Shown here piece by piece: positions 1 to 9,012 of a stretch of DNA of 64,000 bases (its first letter is position 1; each line of letters begins with the position of its first letter). Location: assembly GCA_027077805.1 (NCBI GenBank), contig JALWTS010000033.1, positions 62,001 to 126,000 on the forward strand, written 5' to 3'. The DNA is from Gammaproteobacteria bacterium. GTDB taxonomy: Bacteria > Pseudomonadota > Gammaproteobacteria > JABHGC01. A model generated the notes under the pieces. It had not been told where the DNA came from. It worked only from the letters and a program-made list of their open reading frames with translations, and did not search any database. Both the position numbers and the translations under genes were made by a program.

Positions 1-24
1 TGAATGATTGCTGAGTGTTATTCC

Positions 25-1836
25 TTACAATCGATGATTTGCCATATATTTTAATAAGGCTTCTAAAGGGGCATATTGGGCAAAAATAAAATTAGTATAA
101 AAAGTATCAGGAGGAATCATTACATAGGTTGCTTGAGTTTCATCCCATAAGCCTTGCGTGTTTTGTTGTGCCATTAAATAGTTTATGCCATTATCTACAC
201 TAGTTTGATTTTCATCTTTACAATCTAATAAAGCAGATAAGACTAATCCAGTCGTTTTAGGCTGACTCATACCACAACCAGCTAATTTTACATTTTGATA
301 ACTTTCAGTGGTTTCACCCCAACCGCCATCGTGATTTTGTTTGGAGTGAATCCAAGTTAAAGCCGTTTGAATATAACTTTCTTTGGGATTTTCGCCCATA
401 CTCATTAGCCCCATTAAAACATAACTGCTCCCAGCTAAGTAATTTACTTCCCAACGTCCCCACCAAGCCCCAAAGGAATCCATTTGATAACGTAAAAATT
501 TTTTTACTTTAGCCAAGGTTTCTTTAGGAATATCGTAATAGTATAAGGCGGATAACACTCGTCCTGTTAAACCTGCGGTTGCGGGATCGCCTAACTCTAA
601 GGGTGGATTTAAAATCATTGCCAAAGGGCGACTAAAATCAGGCGGATGGTTAAACATGGCTCCCGCAGGTTTATCTTTTAAGCCATGGGTAAACGATGCC
701 CAGCCACCACAAGGATTTTGCATTCCCATTAACCAAGCTAAGCCTTTACGACTTGCTTGCTGGATGTCATAATCAGCTTGCAATTGTTGTGCTAGGCCTA
801 AAGTCCATAAGACCGCAGCTGTGGTATCACAATCACTGCATAATGGATTGCCCGATTCATAGGCCCAACCGCCTGTTCTTGGCATATTGCCTTGATGATT
901 TTGCCAATCTTTAGGCAAGGGCAATTGACTTTGTTGATTGCGTAAATAATTCAAACCATTTTTTACTGCCTCATGATGAGTGGATAATCCTGCCTGTAAC
1001 AAAATTCTTACCATTAAGGCGGTATTCCACACATTCGATAAATACGGCACCACATGCATACCATTTCTATCAAATACTTTCCATTGATTTAACGAACATA
1101 CGGCTTTTTTCCAACGCTGATCACTGGTTTTTATGCCCAAAAAACGATAACACAATACTGACCATAAACTTGGCATTAATACCCCCGCCCAATTACCATC
1201 AGGATTTTGGTGATGTGTTAAATAACAGCAAATTCTCTGATAAGCTAAGCGTTTAATTGCTTGCAAGCAAGAAGGACGTTTACCTTTATGTTGTAAACCA
1301 TACGTTAAAACAGGCAATTGATTAAATACTGTTGTAAGCATAATGCCAAAACGTCGTCCTAAAAAGCGATTGATATTAGGGAGTAATTGCGGAAAAAACA
1401 ATGCCCGACTTAAAATTTTCGGCGGTAATACCTCAGCTAAGACTAAATAAACCTTGCTTAAGGGGTCAACTTTTTCTAAACCACCCTGTTGATCAATAAA
1501 TGCTTTGATTTTTCTTAAATCATCCTGATCTTCATCCATGCCAACCGCACGGTAACAAGCATACACCAATGCCGTTGTTACTAAATCACCTTTAGTTGCA
1601 AACGGATAAGCAGGATAGGAGCCATCATCCAATTCTTGACTTTTTAACCAACGAACCCCTTCTGATGCCTCATGTCCACTCAGTAATTCTAAATAATGCT
1701 CGGTAATCAACAACATTGCCGTAAACATCGGTCCTGCATAATTGTAACCAGACCATGAACCATCGGAATTTTGTTGATCTAAAATTGCAGTAATAGCTTT
1801 GTCAATGGTTGCTTGTACTTTGTCTTGTTCTATCAT
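25..1836 (-). CDS. squalene-hopene cyclase family protein (variant DXDD motif)
   Basis: A 603-residue triterpene-cyclase-family protein with QW-type repeats throughout: DGSWSG near residue 25, GNWAG near 215, CGGWASF near 380, GAWWGRW near 465 and DGGWGE near 510. The last two match the SHC C-terminal half, and the length is close to the usual 630-720. The family cyclises squalene to hopene at the membrane by protonation from a D-x-D-D motif. Here the motif reads D335-C-D337-T338: the middle Asp, which is the acid, is kept, but the fourth residue is Thr. The surrounding S-D-C-D-T-T-A also recalls the D-C-T-A of oxidosqualene cyclases. The family is certain, but substrate and product are not. 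The ATG at 1836 has no strong ribosome site. It is the last gene of a minus-strand run. Confidence 0.85.
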   Translation of the reverse strand: MIEQDKVQATIDKAITAILDQQNSDGSWSGYNYAGPMFTAMLLITEHYLELLSGHEASEGVRWLKSQELDDGSYPAYPFATKGDLVTTALVYACYRAVGMDEDQDDLRKIKAFIDQQGGLEKVDPLSKVYLVLAEVLPPKILSRALFFPQLLPNINRFLGRRFGIMLTTVFNQLPVLTYGLQHKGKRPSCLQAIKRLAYQRICCYLTHHQNPDGNWAGVLMPSLWSVLCYRFLGIKTSDQRWKKAVCSLNQWKVFDRNGMHVVPYLSNVWNTALMVRILLQAGLSTHHEAVKNGLNYLRNQQSQLPLPKDWQNHQGNMPRTGGWAYESGNPLCSDCDTTAAVLWTLGLAQQLQADYDIQQASRKGLAWLMGMQNPCGGWASFTHGLKDKPAGAMFNHPPDFSRPLAMILNPPLELGDPATAGLTGRVLSALYYYDIPKETLAKVKKFLRYQMDSFGAWWGRWEVNYLAGSSYVLMGLMSMGENPKESYIQTALTWIHSKQNHDGGWGETTESYQNVKLAGCGMSQPKTTGLVLSALLDCKDENQTSVDNGINYLMAQQNTQGLWDETQATYVMIPPDTFYTNFIFAQYAPLEALLKYMANHRL

Positions 1837-1901
1837 TAGCCACTACTACTATTTTTGACGATAACGCTAATTATCATTTGTAAACAATGTTTGATTATTT
1901 A

Positions 1902-2696
1902 CTACCAAAATTTTATAGGGTATCGTTGATAAGGTTTCTCAGGTTGTTTGGGTGTATAAGCACAACTCCCCCCTAAATCAGAACGATAATATTCATCAAA
2001 GGCCTGCTGGTCGCTAGTATAACGATGACACTGTGGCGTATTATCCACTTCTGCTAAAAAATTTGCTTCACAACTGATTTTATAAGGTTCACCACAAGTA
2101 ATATTAGGCTGATCTTGCAAACGTTGATAATAAGGTGTTCCTTGAATGACATCGGCAACTTCACAATAAACTAATGCCGTAATTTCTCCTGTAATTTCGC
2201 CTAATTTTGCACATTTTTCCGCACATTGCTTGGCAATATCCGCTAGTTCATAACGTAAGCCATGCACAAACCCCTCTACAAAAGACACCGCTTGTTGCCC
2301 TTGCAATTGATGAATGGTTTGTTTAATTCCTTTAATTGAAGCACTAATGACATCCATTAAATCATCAGCAGCATCACAATGACGATGTTTACTTACTTTT
2401 TTCCAAGCCTTACGAGTGGTTTTTTGTCCAAGTTTTTTGCCGAGATAATAACTCCAGTCTTCTCCCATGATCATTTTACATAAGGTCGTGACCAATGCCG
2501 TATATTTTTCAACTTTATCATGGGAATGTTTTTTATCTAAAGTATATTCTAATTGTTCCATTGCTGATTCACAGCCACCTTGGCTGAAACCCTGAAGTAA
2601 TGGTGCAAATTGTTCAAATTTTTGCAGACTATCTGACCACCGATCAGCCAAACTTAATTGGCTGATCAGTAATAAACCCAATAAAAACCATCGCAT
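1902..2696 (-). CDS. secreted cysteine-rich protein, paralogue A (unknown function)
   Basis: A 264-residue protein with a clear signal peptide (hydrophobic residues 5-16, likely cleavage after LSLA), so probably periplasmic or exported. I do not recognise a named family. From about residue 78 it aligns along its whole length with the protein at 3304-3900: shared elements are DWSY-LG, CDAADDL, EG-HGLR, QC-KC-LG, CEVAD, QDQPNITCGEPYKISCE and GG-C-Y. Eight cysteines are conserved between the two, suggesting a disulfide-stabilised fold. The first about 75 mature residues have no counterpart in the paralogue. It is 9 bases downstream of the 2706-3284 gene in a probable three-gene operon. Confidence 0.75.
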   Translation of the reverse strand: MRWFLLGLLLISQLSLADRWSDSLQKFEQFAPLLQGFSQGGCESAMEQLEYTLDKKHSHDKVEKYTALVTTLCKMIMGEDWSYYLGKKLGQKTTRKAWKKVSKHRHCDAADDLMDVISASIKGIKQTIHQLQGQQAVSFVEGFVHGLRYELADIAKQCAEKCAKLGEITGEITALVYCEVADVIQGTPYYQRLQDQPNITCGEPYKISCEANFLAEVDNTPQCHRYTSDQQAFDEYYRSDLGGSCAYTPKQPEKPYQRYPIKFW

Positions 2697-2705
2697 AGTT
2701 TTCTC

Positions 2706-3284
2706 TTAATATTGACAGAAGTTTTCAAGTTGTTTGTTACTCAAACGCAGACCTAAATGGTAATTATAAGCCTCTCTGAGTTGATTCATACACACGGATG
2801 CTGACTGACAAATTCTAGGGGGATGGCTTAAACTCATGCTAGCGTTTACAATTTCGCTTAAACTCGCCACGGATCGTAAAGTACTTTTGCTACTTCTGAA
2901 AAACGGAATCAGCGTTCTTTCTATCAACACGACATCAACACATTGACCGACTGCCCTAGGACAACCATTATAACGTTGACTGTTAATTTTGGCTAACTCA
3001 TCGTAAAAGGCAGAAATATAGCTAGGCAGATAAAATTCTAACAAAATGGTTTTATCTATTAATTCTCGATTTAATGAGTTTAACAATGTTTTAGAAAAAA
3101 TTCTAGGCAATCGTGTCTCTAAAACCTGACACCAAGACAGTTGAGGATTATTTTTTACGGAAGCATATATTGTTTGCAAGGTGGTTCTTGCGGTGTCATC
3201 CGCCGAATTAATCGCATCTTGTTCTATTGATGCGAATCCAACTGATAACCATAGCCATCCAATGATAGTAATAAAATAACGCAT
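2706..3284 (-). CDS. small secreted protein (unknown function)
   Basis: A 192-residue protein starting at the ATG at 3284, which has a good ribosome site (GAGGA) 8 bases upstream and opens directly into a signal peptide (MRYFITIIGWLWLSVGFAS). An upstream in-frame start would add 27 residues and bury the signal peptide. The mature part is largely helical by composition and has six cysteines, including the last-but-two residue. I recognise no family and it does not align with its two neighbours, which are paralogues of each other. It lies between them with gaps of 9 and 19 bases, so the three are probably co-transcribed and may work together outside the inner membrane. Confidence 0.7.
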   Translation of the reverse strand: MRYFITIIGWLWLSVGFASIEQDAINSADDTARTTLQTIYASVKNNPQLSWCQVLETRLPRIFSKTLLNSLNRELIDKTILLEFYLPSYISAFYDELAKINSQRYNGCPRAVGQCVDVVLIERTLIPFFRSSKSTLRSVASLSEIVNASMSLSHPPRICQSASVCMNQLREAYNYHLGLRLSNKQLENFCQY

Positions 3285-3303
3285 AGTAATGTCCTCTTTT
3301 TTA

Positions 3304-3900
3304 TTAATAGGGACGTGGGTTGTATGAACAACAACCGCCCTGATCCGCTTGATAATAACGATCAAATAAACGCATAGGGTTTTGGTAAACTCGACATTGT
3401 GTTTCTAAATCAACGGCACTGATAAAGCTGGTTTCACAGCTAATTTTATAAGGTTCACCGCAAGTAATATTAGGCTGGTCTTGAGTACGGACAAACTCAG
3501 GTATGGCATCGATCAAATCAGCGACTTCACAAAAAACAATGGCACTTGCTTCACCAGCAACACGCCCTAAACTTCCACACTTATCAGTACATTGCAAGGC
3601 AATTTGGTTTAAAGTGCTACGCAAACCATGAATCCAACCCTCTGCATAATCCACGACATCTCGACCTTGGAAATCATGACGGCGGACATAAGACTTTAAA
3701 CGCATCGCCGAACGTGAAACAATTCGCAGTAAATCATCGGCAGCATCACAGTTACGTCGTTTTTTTAAGGTTATCCATGCCGAATGAGTAGTGCGTTCAC
3801 CTAATTGTCGCCCTAAATCATAAGACCAGTCATCGGCTTGAGCAATTTGCCAAGGGGTGAAAAATATTAGTAGTAAAAGGTTTAAAAGTAATTTATTCAT
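3304..3900 (-). CDS. secreted cysteine-rich protein, paralogue B (unknown function)
   Basis: A 198-residue protein starting at the ATG at 3900, supported by a GAGGA ribosome site and an immediate signal peptide (MNKLLLNLLLLIFFTPWQIAQA). The mature protein is one domain that matches the C-terminal about 185 residues of the 1902-2696 product, including eight cysteines and an almost identical stretch near the end (QDQPNITCGEPYKISCE). The DNA of that stretch is also nearly identical in the two genes (about 2095-2120 and 3455-3485), which points to fairly recent duplication or strong constraint. It is the first gene of the probable secreted trio. Function unknown. Confidence 0.75.
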   Translation of the reverse strand: MNKLLLNLLLLIFFTPWQIAQADDWSYDLGRQLGERTTHSAWITLKKRRNCDAADDLLRIVSRSAMRLKSYVRRHDFQGRDVVDYAEGWIHGLRSTLNQIALQCTDKCGSLGRVAGEASAIVFCEVADLIDAIPEFVRTQDQPNITCGEPYKISCETSFISAVDLETQCRVYQNPMRLFDRYYQADQGGCCSYNPRPY

Positions 3901-3994
3901 AAAAATATCCTCAAAATGAAACATGGAAATATGGAGAGATAACACTGTTTTAACGTATAGAACAGCTGACGAATATTTGCAAGTTAAACCGAGT

Positions 3995-4061
3995 TAAGAT
4001 TTAAGAAAATCTTATCGCAGGAAATTTTTTAAAGCAAGTTTCATATAGCGATAGTTCGCTA
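3995..4061. other. intergenic segment with two small inverted repeats
   Basis: Between the 4059-4727 gene and the secreted trio there are two short perfect inverted repeats: 3995-4014 (8-bp arms, 4-base loop) and 4046-4061 (6-bp arms, overlapping the stop codon of the upstream gene). Neither is followed by a convincing T-run on the minus strand. They could be weak transcript ends or sites near the trio's promoter. Confidence 0.25.
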
Positions 4062-4727
4062 AAACAAAACCATGTTATCATCCCAACTGATATTAATATT
4101 CCGCCATAATGGCAATGTTTGTAAGCGTTGCACATCGGCGAGCCGATCAACATCCCACAACGCTGGCATTAGTTTTAATGAATACCCTAAAGATTGCAGT
4201 TGTTGTTGCGTTTGTTGGCAAACGTCAGCACTGCCCCAAGTGATGTGTTCAAATAGTTTTGGGTGGGTTTGGTTTAAGCCCAATAATACATACCCGCCAT
4301 CTTCAGCAGGGATAATGACACTATCAACGCTTTGTAAATCACTTAATGCTTGTTCAATAAAATTAGCATTTAATAAGGGACAATCACTACCTATCAAAAT
4401 TATAGGTTTGGCTTGTTGTAAGGCAAAAACACTAGCATGATATAGCCTCTGACCTAAATCACCTGCGATTTGTTGCTGTAAACTTAATTGTTTTGGTTCA
4501 AATTGAGTATAGTTTTGAAAAAATGGATGTTGCCTATCACTGACCCAGAGTTGCATGGGGCAAATAGTGCGTTGATAAAAATATTGCACCAAATAATTCA
4601 GCAAATATTGATGAATTTCTGTTGCCGTTTTTACCCCTAAATCAGGAATTAAACGGGTTTTTACCTGACCTAATACAGGAGCTTTAGCAAAGATCAATAA
4701 ACAAGCATGAGGGCATAACATTGACAT
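4059..4727 (-). CDS. TIGR04282/DUF2064 family transferase-like protein
   Basis: A 222-residue protein of the nucleotide-diphospho-sugar-transferase-like DUF2064 family. The N-terminal LLIFAKAPVLGQVKTRL is the family signature. It is followed by GDLGQRLYHA, a DxD-like segment (IGSDCPLL) and the EDGGYVLLGL motif near residue 145. Members are often found beside TIGR04283 glycosyltransferases, but no such partner is in this window. The reaction is not established for most members. ATG at 4727 and a second in-frame ATG at 4721 are both possible starts, and no clear ribosome site decides. It is divergently arranged with hemD. Confidence 0.85.
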   Translation of the reverse strand: MSMLCPHACLLIFAKAPVLGQVKTRLIPDLGVKTATEIHQYLLNYLVQYFYQRTICPMQLWVSDRQHPFFQNYTQFEPKQLSLQQQIAGDLGQRLYHASVFALQQAKPIILIGSDCPLLNANFIEQALSDLQSVDSVIIPAEDGGYVLLGLNQTHPKLFEHITWGSADVCQQTQQQLQSLGYSLKLMPALWDVDRLADVQRLQTLPLWRNINISWDDNMVLF

Positions 4728-4828
4728 TATTTTTTAAAGGTTAAACAATAACAAAAAACAGCCAATAGTCTAGCATAAAACCAAAATATCGCCTATGCTT
4801 TGCGTATAAAACCAGACCTGCTATCATC

Positions 4829-5593
4829 ATGAATCAATCACTGAATAATTTGGGTATTTTAGTAACACGTCCCCAAGCTCAAGCTCAGAGTTTAGCGGAG
4901 CTTATTCAACAATATGGGGGTAAAGCAATTATTTATCCAACCATTATCATTACAGCTCAAGCTAATCACTGGTTACAGTGTCAACAGCAACTTAATCAAA
5001 GTCAATGGATTATTTTTATTAGCGTGAACGCCGTTAAATATGGCTTAGCACATCTTCATTTACCCCAAAATGCCAATATTGTTGCCATTGGTCAAGCTAC
5101 CGCAAATGCCATTACTGATCGTGGTTATACGGTTGATATTCAACCTCAACAAGGCGCAAGCTCAGACGATTTATTAGCTCACCCACGATTACAAGGAATC
5201 ACTCATCAAATGGTGACTATTATTCGTGGCGTAGGCGGTAGGGAAACTTTAGCTCAGCAGTTAATACAACGAGGGGCAAAAGTTGAATATATTGAAGTGT
5301 ATCAACGGCAATGCCCTAAAGATGCAAGCCCTTTAATTTTGGCATGGCAACAACATTTGATTCAAATCATCACAGCAACCAGTCATCAAAGTTTAAAAAA
5401 TCTGGTATATTTAATACAAGCTATGATTAATCCTGAATTTTTTGCCACACCTTTAATTGTAGTGAGTAATAGAATGCAATACTTAGCCCAACAAATGGGA
5501 TTTAAACAAATTAGTGTTAGCCCAGAAGTGAGCAATCAAGCGATTGTTGAAACCATATTACAACTTGATAATTACAATTTTCAGGAACAATGA
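4829..5593 (+). CDS. hemD: uroporphyrinogen-III synthase
   Basis: A 254-residue HemD. The enzyme closes and isomerises hydroxymethylbilane to uroporphyrinogen III in cytosolic tetrapyrrole synthesis. Recognisable features are the N-terminal GILVTRPQAQAQSLAELI, the first-domain segment WIIFISVNAVKYGL, the AIGQATANAI region and TIIRGVGGRETLAQQLIQRG in the second domain, followed by a T-S-HQSLKNL stretch. Sequence conservation in this family is normally low, and the neighbours hemX and hemY confirm the call. Its TGA overlaps the hemX ATG (ATGA). The usual upstream partner hemC is not in the window: a divergent unrelated gene precedes hemD. Confidence 0.92.
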   Translation: MNQSLNNLGILVTRPQAQAQSLAELIQQYGGKAIIYPTIIITAQANHWLQCQQQLNQSQWIIFISVNAVKYGLAHLHLPQNANIVAIGQATANAITDRGYTVDIQPQQGASSDDLLAHPRLQGITHQMVTIIRGVGGRETLAQQLIQRGAKVEYIEVYQRQCPKDASPLILAWQQHLIQIITATSHQSLKNLVYLIQAMINPEFFATPLIVVSNRMQYLAQQMGFKQISVSPEVSNQAIVETILQLDNYNFQEQ

Positions 5594-6819
5594 TGAGTGA
5601 AACTGACGTAGAATCGACGGAAACCAAAAAATCGAATAGCTCAGGTGTTGTTTGGATTTCATTATTAGCAATGGTCATAGCGGTTGGTAGCTTAGGAGCA
5701 GGTTTTGCAATCCGAGGGGAATTACGCTATGAGGTTTATAATAAATTTGAAACTCAACTAAAGTTAGAAATTGCCACTCTGCAAAAAAAAATCGAACAAC
5801 AAAACCAAACTCAACAACAAAAACTCTCGCAATTAGTGATTGAGAAAACCAAAGGTTTTCAAAATGCCATTAGTAAACTAGAACAATCACAAAAACGCTA
5901 TCAACAAATGACCTTAGATGTCGTATCAGGCTTACACCGTAAAGCAGGTAGAAACCGAAATGAATGGATATTAGCCGAAGTAGAATATTTGATCCAAGTG
6001 GCGAATCATAGAATTTTATTAGAACGTGATGTCAATACGGCGATTGCTACTTTAACACTGGCTGATCAACGCTTACGAGAAATGGGCGATCCAGCCTTAA
6101 TGCCGATTCGTGAAATTTTAGCCCAAGAAATCGGTCAACTAAAAGAAGTCAATCTACCTGATATTGAAGGTTATGCCTTAATTCTAACAGGCTTATTAGC
6201 CAGAGTGGATCAATATCCTATTATTGAACCAGAAACCCATGATAATACTAGGCAAATTAGACAAACTACTTCGCAATCTAAATGGGATAAGACCCTACAA
6301 GATATGTGGCAAGGTTTTCAACAACTAATTGTTGTCCGTCATAATAACAAACCTATTTCTGCGATGTTAGCACCACAAGAACGCTATTTTTTGCTACAAA
6401 ATTTACGTTTAAAATTAGAAGCCAGCCGATTAGCCTTGTTGCGTGAAGATAAAACCTTATACAAGCAAAATTTAAAAACCTCCAAACAATGGTTGACTGC
6501 TTGGTTTGATACTGACGCCAATAGTGTCAAATCTGCTTTACAACAATTAAGTGATTTGGAAAATATTGATATTTCGCCAACATTGCCTGATATTTCTGGC
6601 TCCTTACGAGCTTTACGCAATCTTCCAGAACGAGAACAGGTCGTAGAATCCGTTAAAGCGATGGATGTTAAGGCACTACCCGTCTTAAATAATCAACAAG
6701 CCCAAGATGCCACAGTAGATCAAACTCAAATAAAACAAAGCGGTGGTCGCAATAATACTAATATTAAACCCGAAACCAGTCCAGAAATAGACACAAGTAC
6801 CACGGAGAACAACCAGTGA
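5590..6819 (+). CDS. hemX: HemX family inner-membrane protein
   Basis: A 409-residue membrane-anchored protein. A short charged N-terminus is followed by one transmembrane helix (about residues 20-43) and a long Gln-rich coiled coil (about 50-105). The conserved HemX domain comes next, with RKAGRNRNEWILAEVEYLIQVANHRILLERD near 118-148. The family used to be annotated as a uroporphyrinogen C-methyltransferase, but it lacks the methyltransferase fold and its exact role is unsettled. It overlaps hemD by four bases and its TGA overlaps the GTG start of hemY, so the three genes are translationally coupled. Confidence 0.92.
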   Translation: MMSETDVESTETKKSNSSGVVWISLLAMVIAVGSLGAGFAIRGELRYEVYNKFETQLKLEIATLQKKIEQQNQTQQQKLSQLVIEKTKGFQNAISKLEQSQKRYQQMTLDVVSGLHRKAGRNRNEWILAEVEYLIQVANHRILLERDVNTAIATLTLADQRLREMGDPALMPIREILAQEIGQLKEVNLPDIEGYALILTGLLARVDQYPIIEPETHDNTRQIRQTTSQSKWDKTLQDMWQGFQQLIVVRHNNKPISAMLAPQERYFLLQNLRLKLEASRLALLREDKTLYKQNLKTSKQWLTAWFDTDANSVKSALQQLSDLENIDISPTLPDISGSLRALRNLPEREQVVESVKAMDVKALPVLNNQQAQDATVDQTQIKQSGGRNNTNIKPETSPEIDTSTTENNQ

Positions 6820-8096
6820 AAATATTAGCATTAATACTGGTTATCTTATTAAGTTCGGTGAGTATTGCTTTAATTGTACTCAGAGACCCTGGTTATATTT
6901 TAATTGCTTATGGTCTCTGGACAGTTGAAAGCACTTTAGCATTATTTGCTTTATTTGTGTTGTTATTATTAGCCGTACTGTATTTTAGTATTTATTTTAT
7001 TATACATTTATGGCGATTTCCTAGCCATTTAAAAACAACAGTAGAACAACAAAAAAAGCAATTAGCAAGACGTAAATATATTCGTGGACTCATGGCATTA
7101 GCAGAAGGTCGTTGGACAGAATCTGAAAAATATCTCTTAAGTTCCGTTGACAATTTTGAACATCCCTTATTAAGCTATTTATCAGCGGCAAAAGCCGCAC
7201 AACAACAAAATAACCATGAAAAACGGGATCAATATTTACGTCAGGCCTTAAAAAGTATGCCAGCGGCGGAAGTTGCCGTAGGCTTAACCCAAGCGGAATT
7301 ACAATTAGAACATCAACAATTAGAACAAGCCCTAGCAACCTTAATGCATTTACGCTCAATTGCACCACGCCATACTTATGTATTAAAACTACTAAAAGAA
7401 CTTTATTCTCGTTTATATGACTGGCAACATCTTAAAGATTTATTACTAACGTTAGTTAAACAAAATATTATTGAACAAGAAGAAGCGAAACAACTCGAAG
7501 TCATTATTTATACTCAGCTATTAAAACAGTGTATCGATTGTCAACAAATTGACCGTTTAATCAAAACTTGGGAAGAGGTACCTGAATACTTACAACAACA
7601 AGAACACTTATTATTAACTTATACCATTCAATTGCATAATTGTAGCTATGATCATATTGCAGAACCCTTAATTGCCGATTATTTACAACAACAATGGAGT
7701 GAAAAATTAGTCTATGTCTATGGCTTTCTACATGGCCCTGATTTAGCGAAGCAACTCACCCAAGCAGAAGAATGGTTACAAAACCAACCCAGAAATGCGA
7801 TTTTATTATTAACATTAGGACGGCTTTGCATTCAACAAAATCTTTTAGAAAAAGCTCATGATTATTTAGAAGCTAGCATAGAAGCACTCCCTAGAGCTGA
7901 AGCCTATCGAGAATTGGGAAATTTATTAGAGCGTCTAAATCAAACGGAACTGGCAATGGAATATTATCGTAAAGGTTTATTGCTGGCAACGAAAGAAATT
8001 TCCTTGTTTGATGTTGAAAATGAAAAAGCCTTGATTGAAACACCAACGATTATTAGTAACTCAAGGACTAAACTGGAGTTGATGTATAGTAGATAA
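6816..8096 (+). CDS. hemY: HemY family protein (two TM helices plus TPR-like repeats)
   Basis: A 426-residue HemY. Two N-terminal transmembrane helices (about residues 3-20 and 40-65) are followed by the HemY N-domain, with RRKYIRGLMALAEGRWTESEKYLL at about 84-107. TPR-like helical repeats run to the C-terminus and include a clear TPR (RAEAYRELGNLLERLNQTELAMEYYRKGL) near 360-390. The proteobacterial HemY is not the Gram-positive protoporphyrinogen oxidase of the same name; its function is uncertain but tied to haem synthesis by operon membership. Translation starts at a GTG overlapping the hemX stop (GTGA). Confidence 0.92.
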   Translation: MKILALILVILLSSVSIALIVLRDPGYILIAYGLWTVESTLALFALFVLLLLAVLYFSIYFIIHLWRFPSHLKTTVEQQKKQLARRKYIRGLMALAEGRWTESEKYLLSSVDNFEHPLLSYLSAAKAAQQQNNHEKRDQYLRQALKSMPAAEVAVGLTQAELQLEHQQLEQALATLMHLRSIAPRHTYVLKLLKELYSRLYDWQHLKDLLLTLVKQNIIEQEEAKQLEVIIYTQLLKQCIDCQQIDRLIKTWEEVPEYLQQQEHLLLTYTIQLHNCSYDHIAEPLIADYLQQQWSEKLVYVYGFLHGPDLAKQLTQAEEWLQNQPRNAILLLTLGRLCIQQNLLEKAHDYLEASIEALPRAEAYRELGNLLERLNQTELAMEYYRKGLLLATKEISLFDVENEKALIETPTIISNSRTKLELMYSR

Positions 8097-8235
8097 TTTT
8101 AACTATCAGCTTGTGTAAGAAAAGTTTTATGAAATGTTAATTTTTGTGAATGAAAAAGGATTAGGTGTATAAAAAAGGCATTTTCGATCTCGTCTATAAA
8201 ACCTGTTTAACATAAGTCGAACAAAACATAATTGA

Positions 8236-8259
8236 AATTTGTAGCGTTTACTACAAATT
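8236..8259 (-). terminator. hairpin at the 3' end of the 8258-8812 gene
   Basis: A perfect 9-bp inverted repeat (8236-8244 with 8251-8259, 6-base loop) touching the stop codon of the minus-strand gene. The T-run after it on that strand is broken (TTATGTTTTGTT), so termination may be weak. It lies in the convergent gap between hemY and that gene. Confidence 0.45.
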
Positions 8260-8812
8260 AGTGCTTAGTTATTGAAGCATGAGCCAAATGTGGCCAATTA
8301 TACTGCTGTTGCAGTTGTTGGTAAGCAAAATTGCAACCTAAGTCTTGGGATAATTCTATGGCTAATAAGGGTTTTAAGGCTTGCTTGCCTAAATATCGTA
8401 TGCTTAATAAAATTTCCATTAAGGTCAAAAATTGTTTGGCAATGGTATGGTAAAAGCCTGAGCTGATGTTAGCGAGTTCTCGATACGCCGATTGACCTAA
8501 TTCCACAAAATAACGGACTTTGACTTGGCGTTTTTGGGCTTGTTCGGGATACATGCCTGCGAATAATAAACATTGATCGCCAACGATTTGTAATTGTTGT
8601 TGCCGTCGTTGCCCTGTATCTAAATAACTTTGTAAATATTGCACTGCTAAGATGCGTTTAACGAGTTCTGGTGATTGCATAAAACGTATTAACAAAAACA
8701 CTAAATAGCTTTCTAATTCTTCGTCTAGGGTTTTATTCGCTTGTTGCTGGGCTTCTTTTACTAATTCATACCATTGAGCTGTGGTGGTTTTTTCTAGGAT
8801 TAATGTGGTCAT
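8258..8812 (-). CDS. conserved hypothetical protein (unknown function)
   Basis: A 184-residue soluble, mainly helical protein without signal peptide or membrane segment. Visible features are a charged N-terminal helix (EKTTTAQWYELVKEAQQQA), a motif GDQCLLFAGMYPEQA near 95-109, and RYFVELGQSAYRELA near 117-131 followed by an aromatic/hydrophobic C-terminal half. The spacing of these motifs looks like a real conserved family, but I cannot name it. A ribosome site (AAGGAG) lies just upstream of the ATG at 8812. It is monocistronic, convergent with hemY and divergent from the cysteine hydrolase gene. Confidence 0.7.
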   Translation of the reverse strand: MTTLILEKTTTAQWYELVKEAQQQANKTLDEELESYLVFLLIRFMQSPELVKRILAVQYLQSYLDTGQRRQQQLQIVGDQCLLFAGMYPEQAQKRQVKVRYFVELGQSAYRELANISSGFYHTIAKQFLTLMEILLSIRYLGKQALKPLLAIELSQDLGCNFAYQQLQQQYNWPHLAHASITKH

Positions 8813-9012
8813 TGTTATCTCCTTGAACTTGAAATGCTTTAGTATATGTTAATAAAGTTATTTTGAGCAATTATCATGCCTTAATACCAGATTATAAATA
8901 TATTTAATTTAAGTATAGTTTATTTTTATGAAAAATTTTATAAAAAATAGCTTTTCTTATTGTCTTAAAGCAACTATCATAGTAGTTATAAGCAACTAAG
9001 CGAAGAACACGA

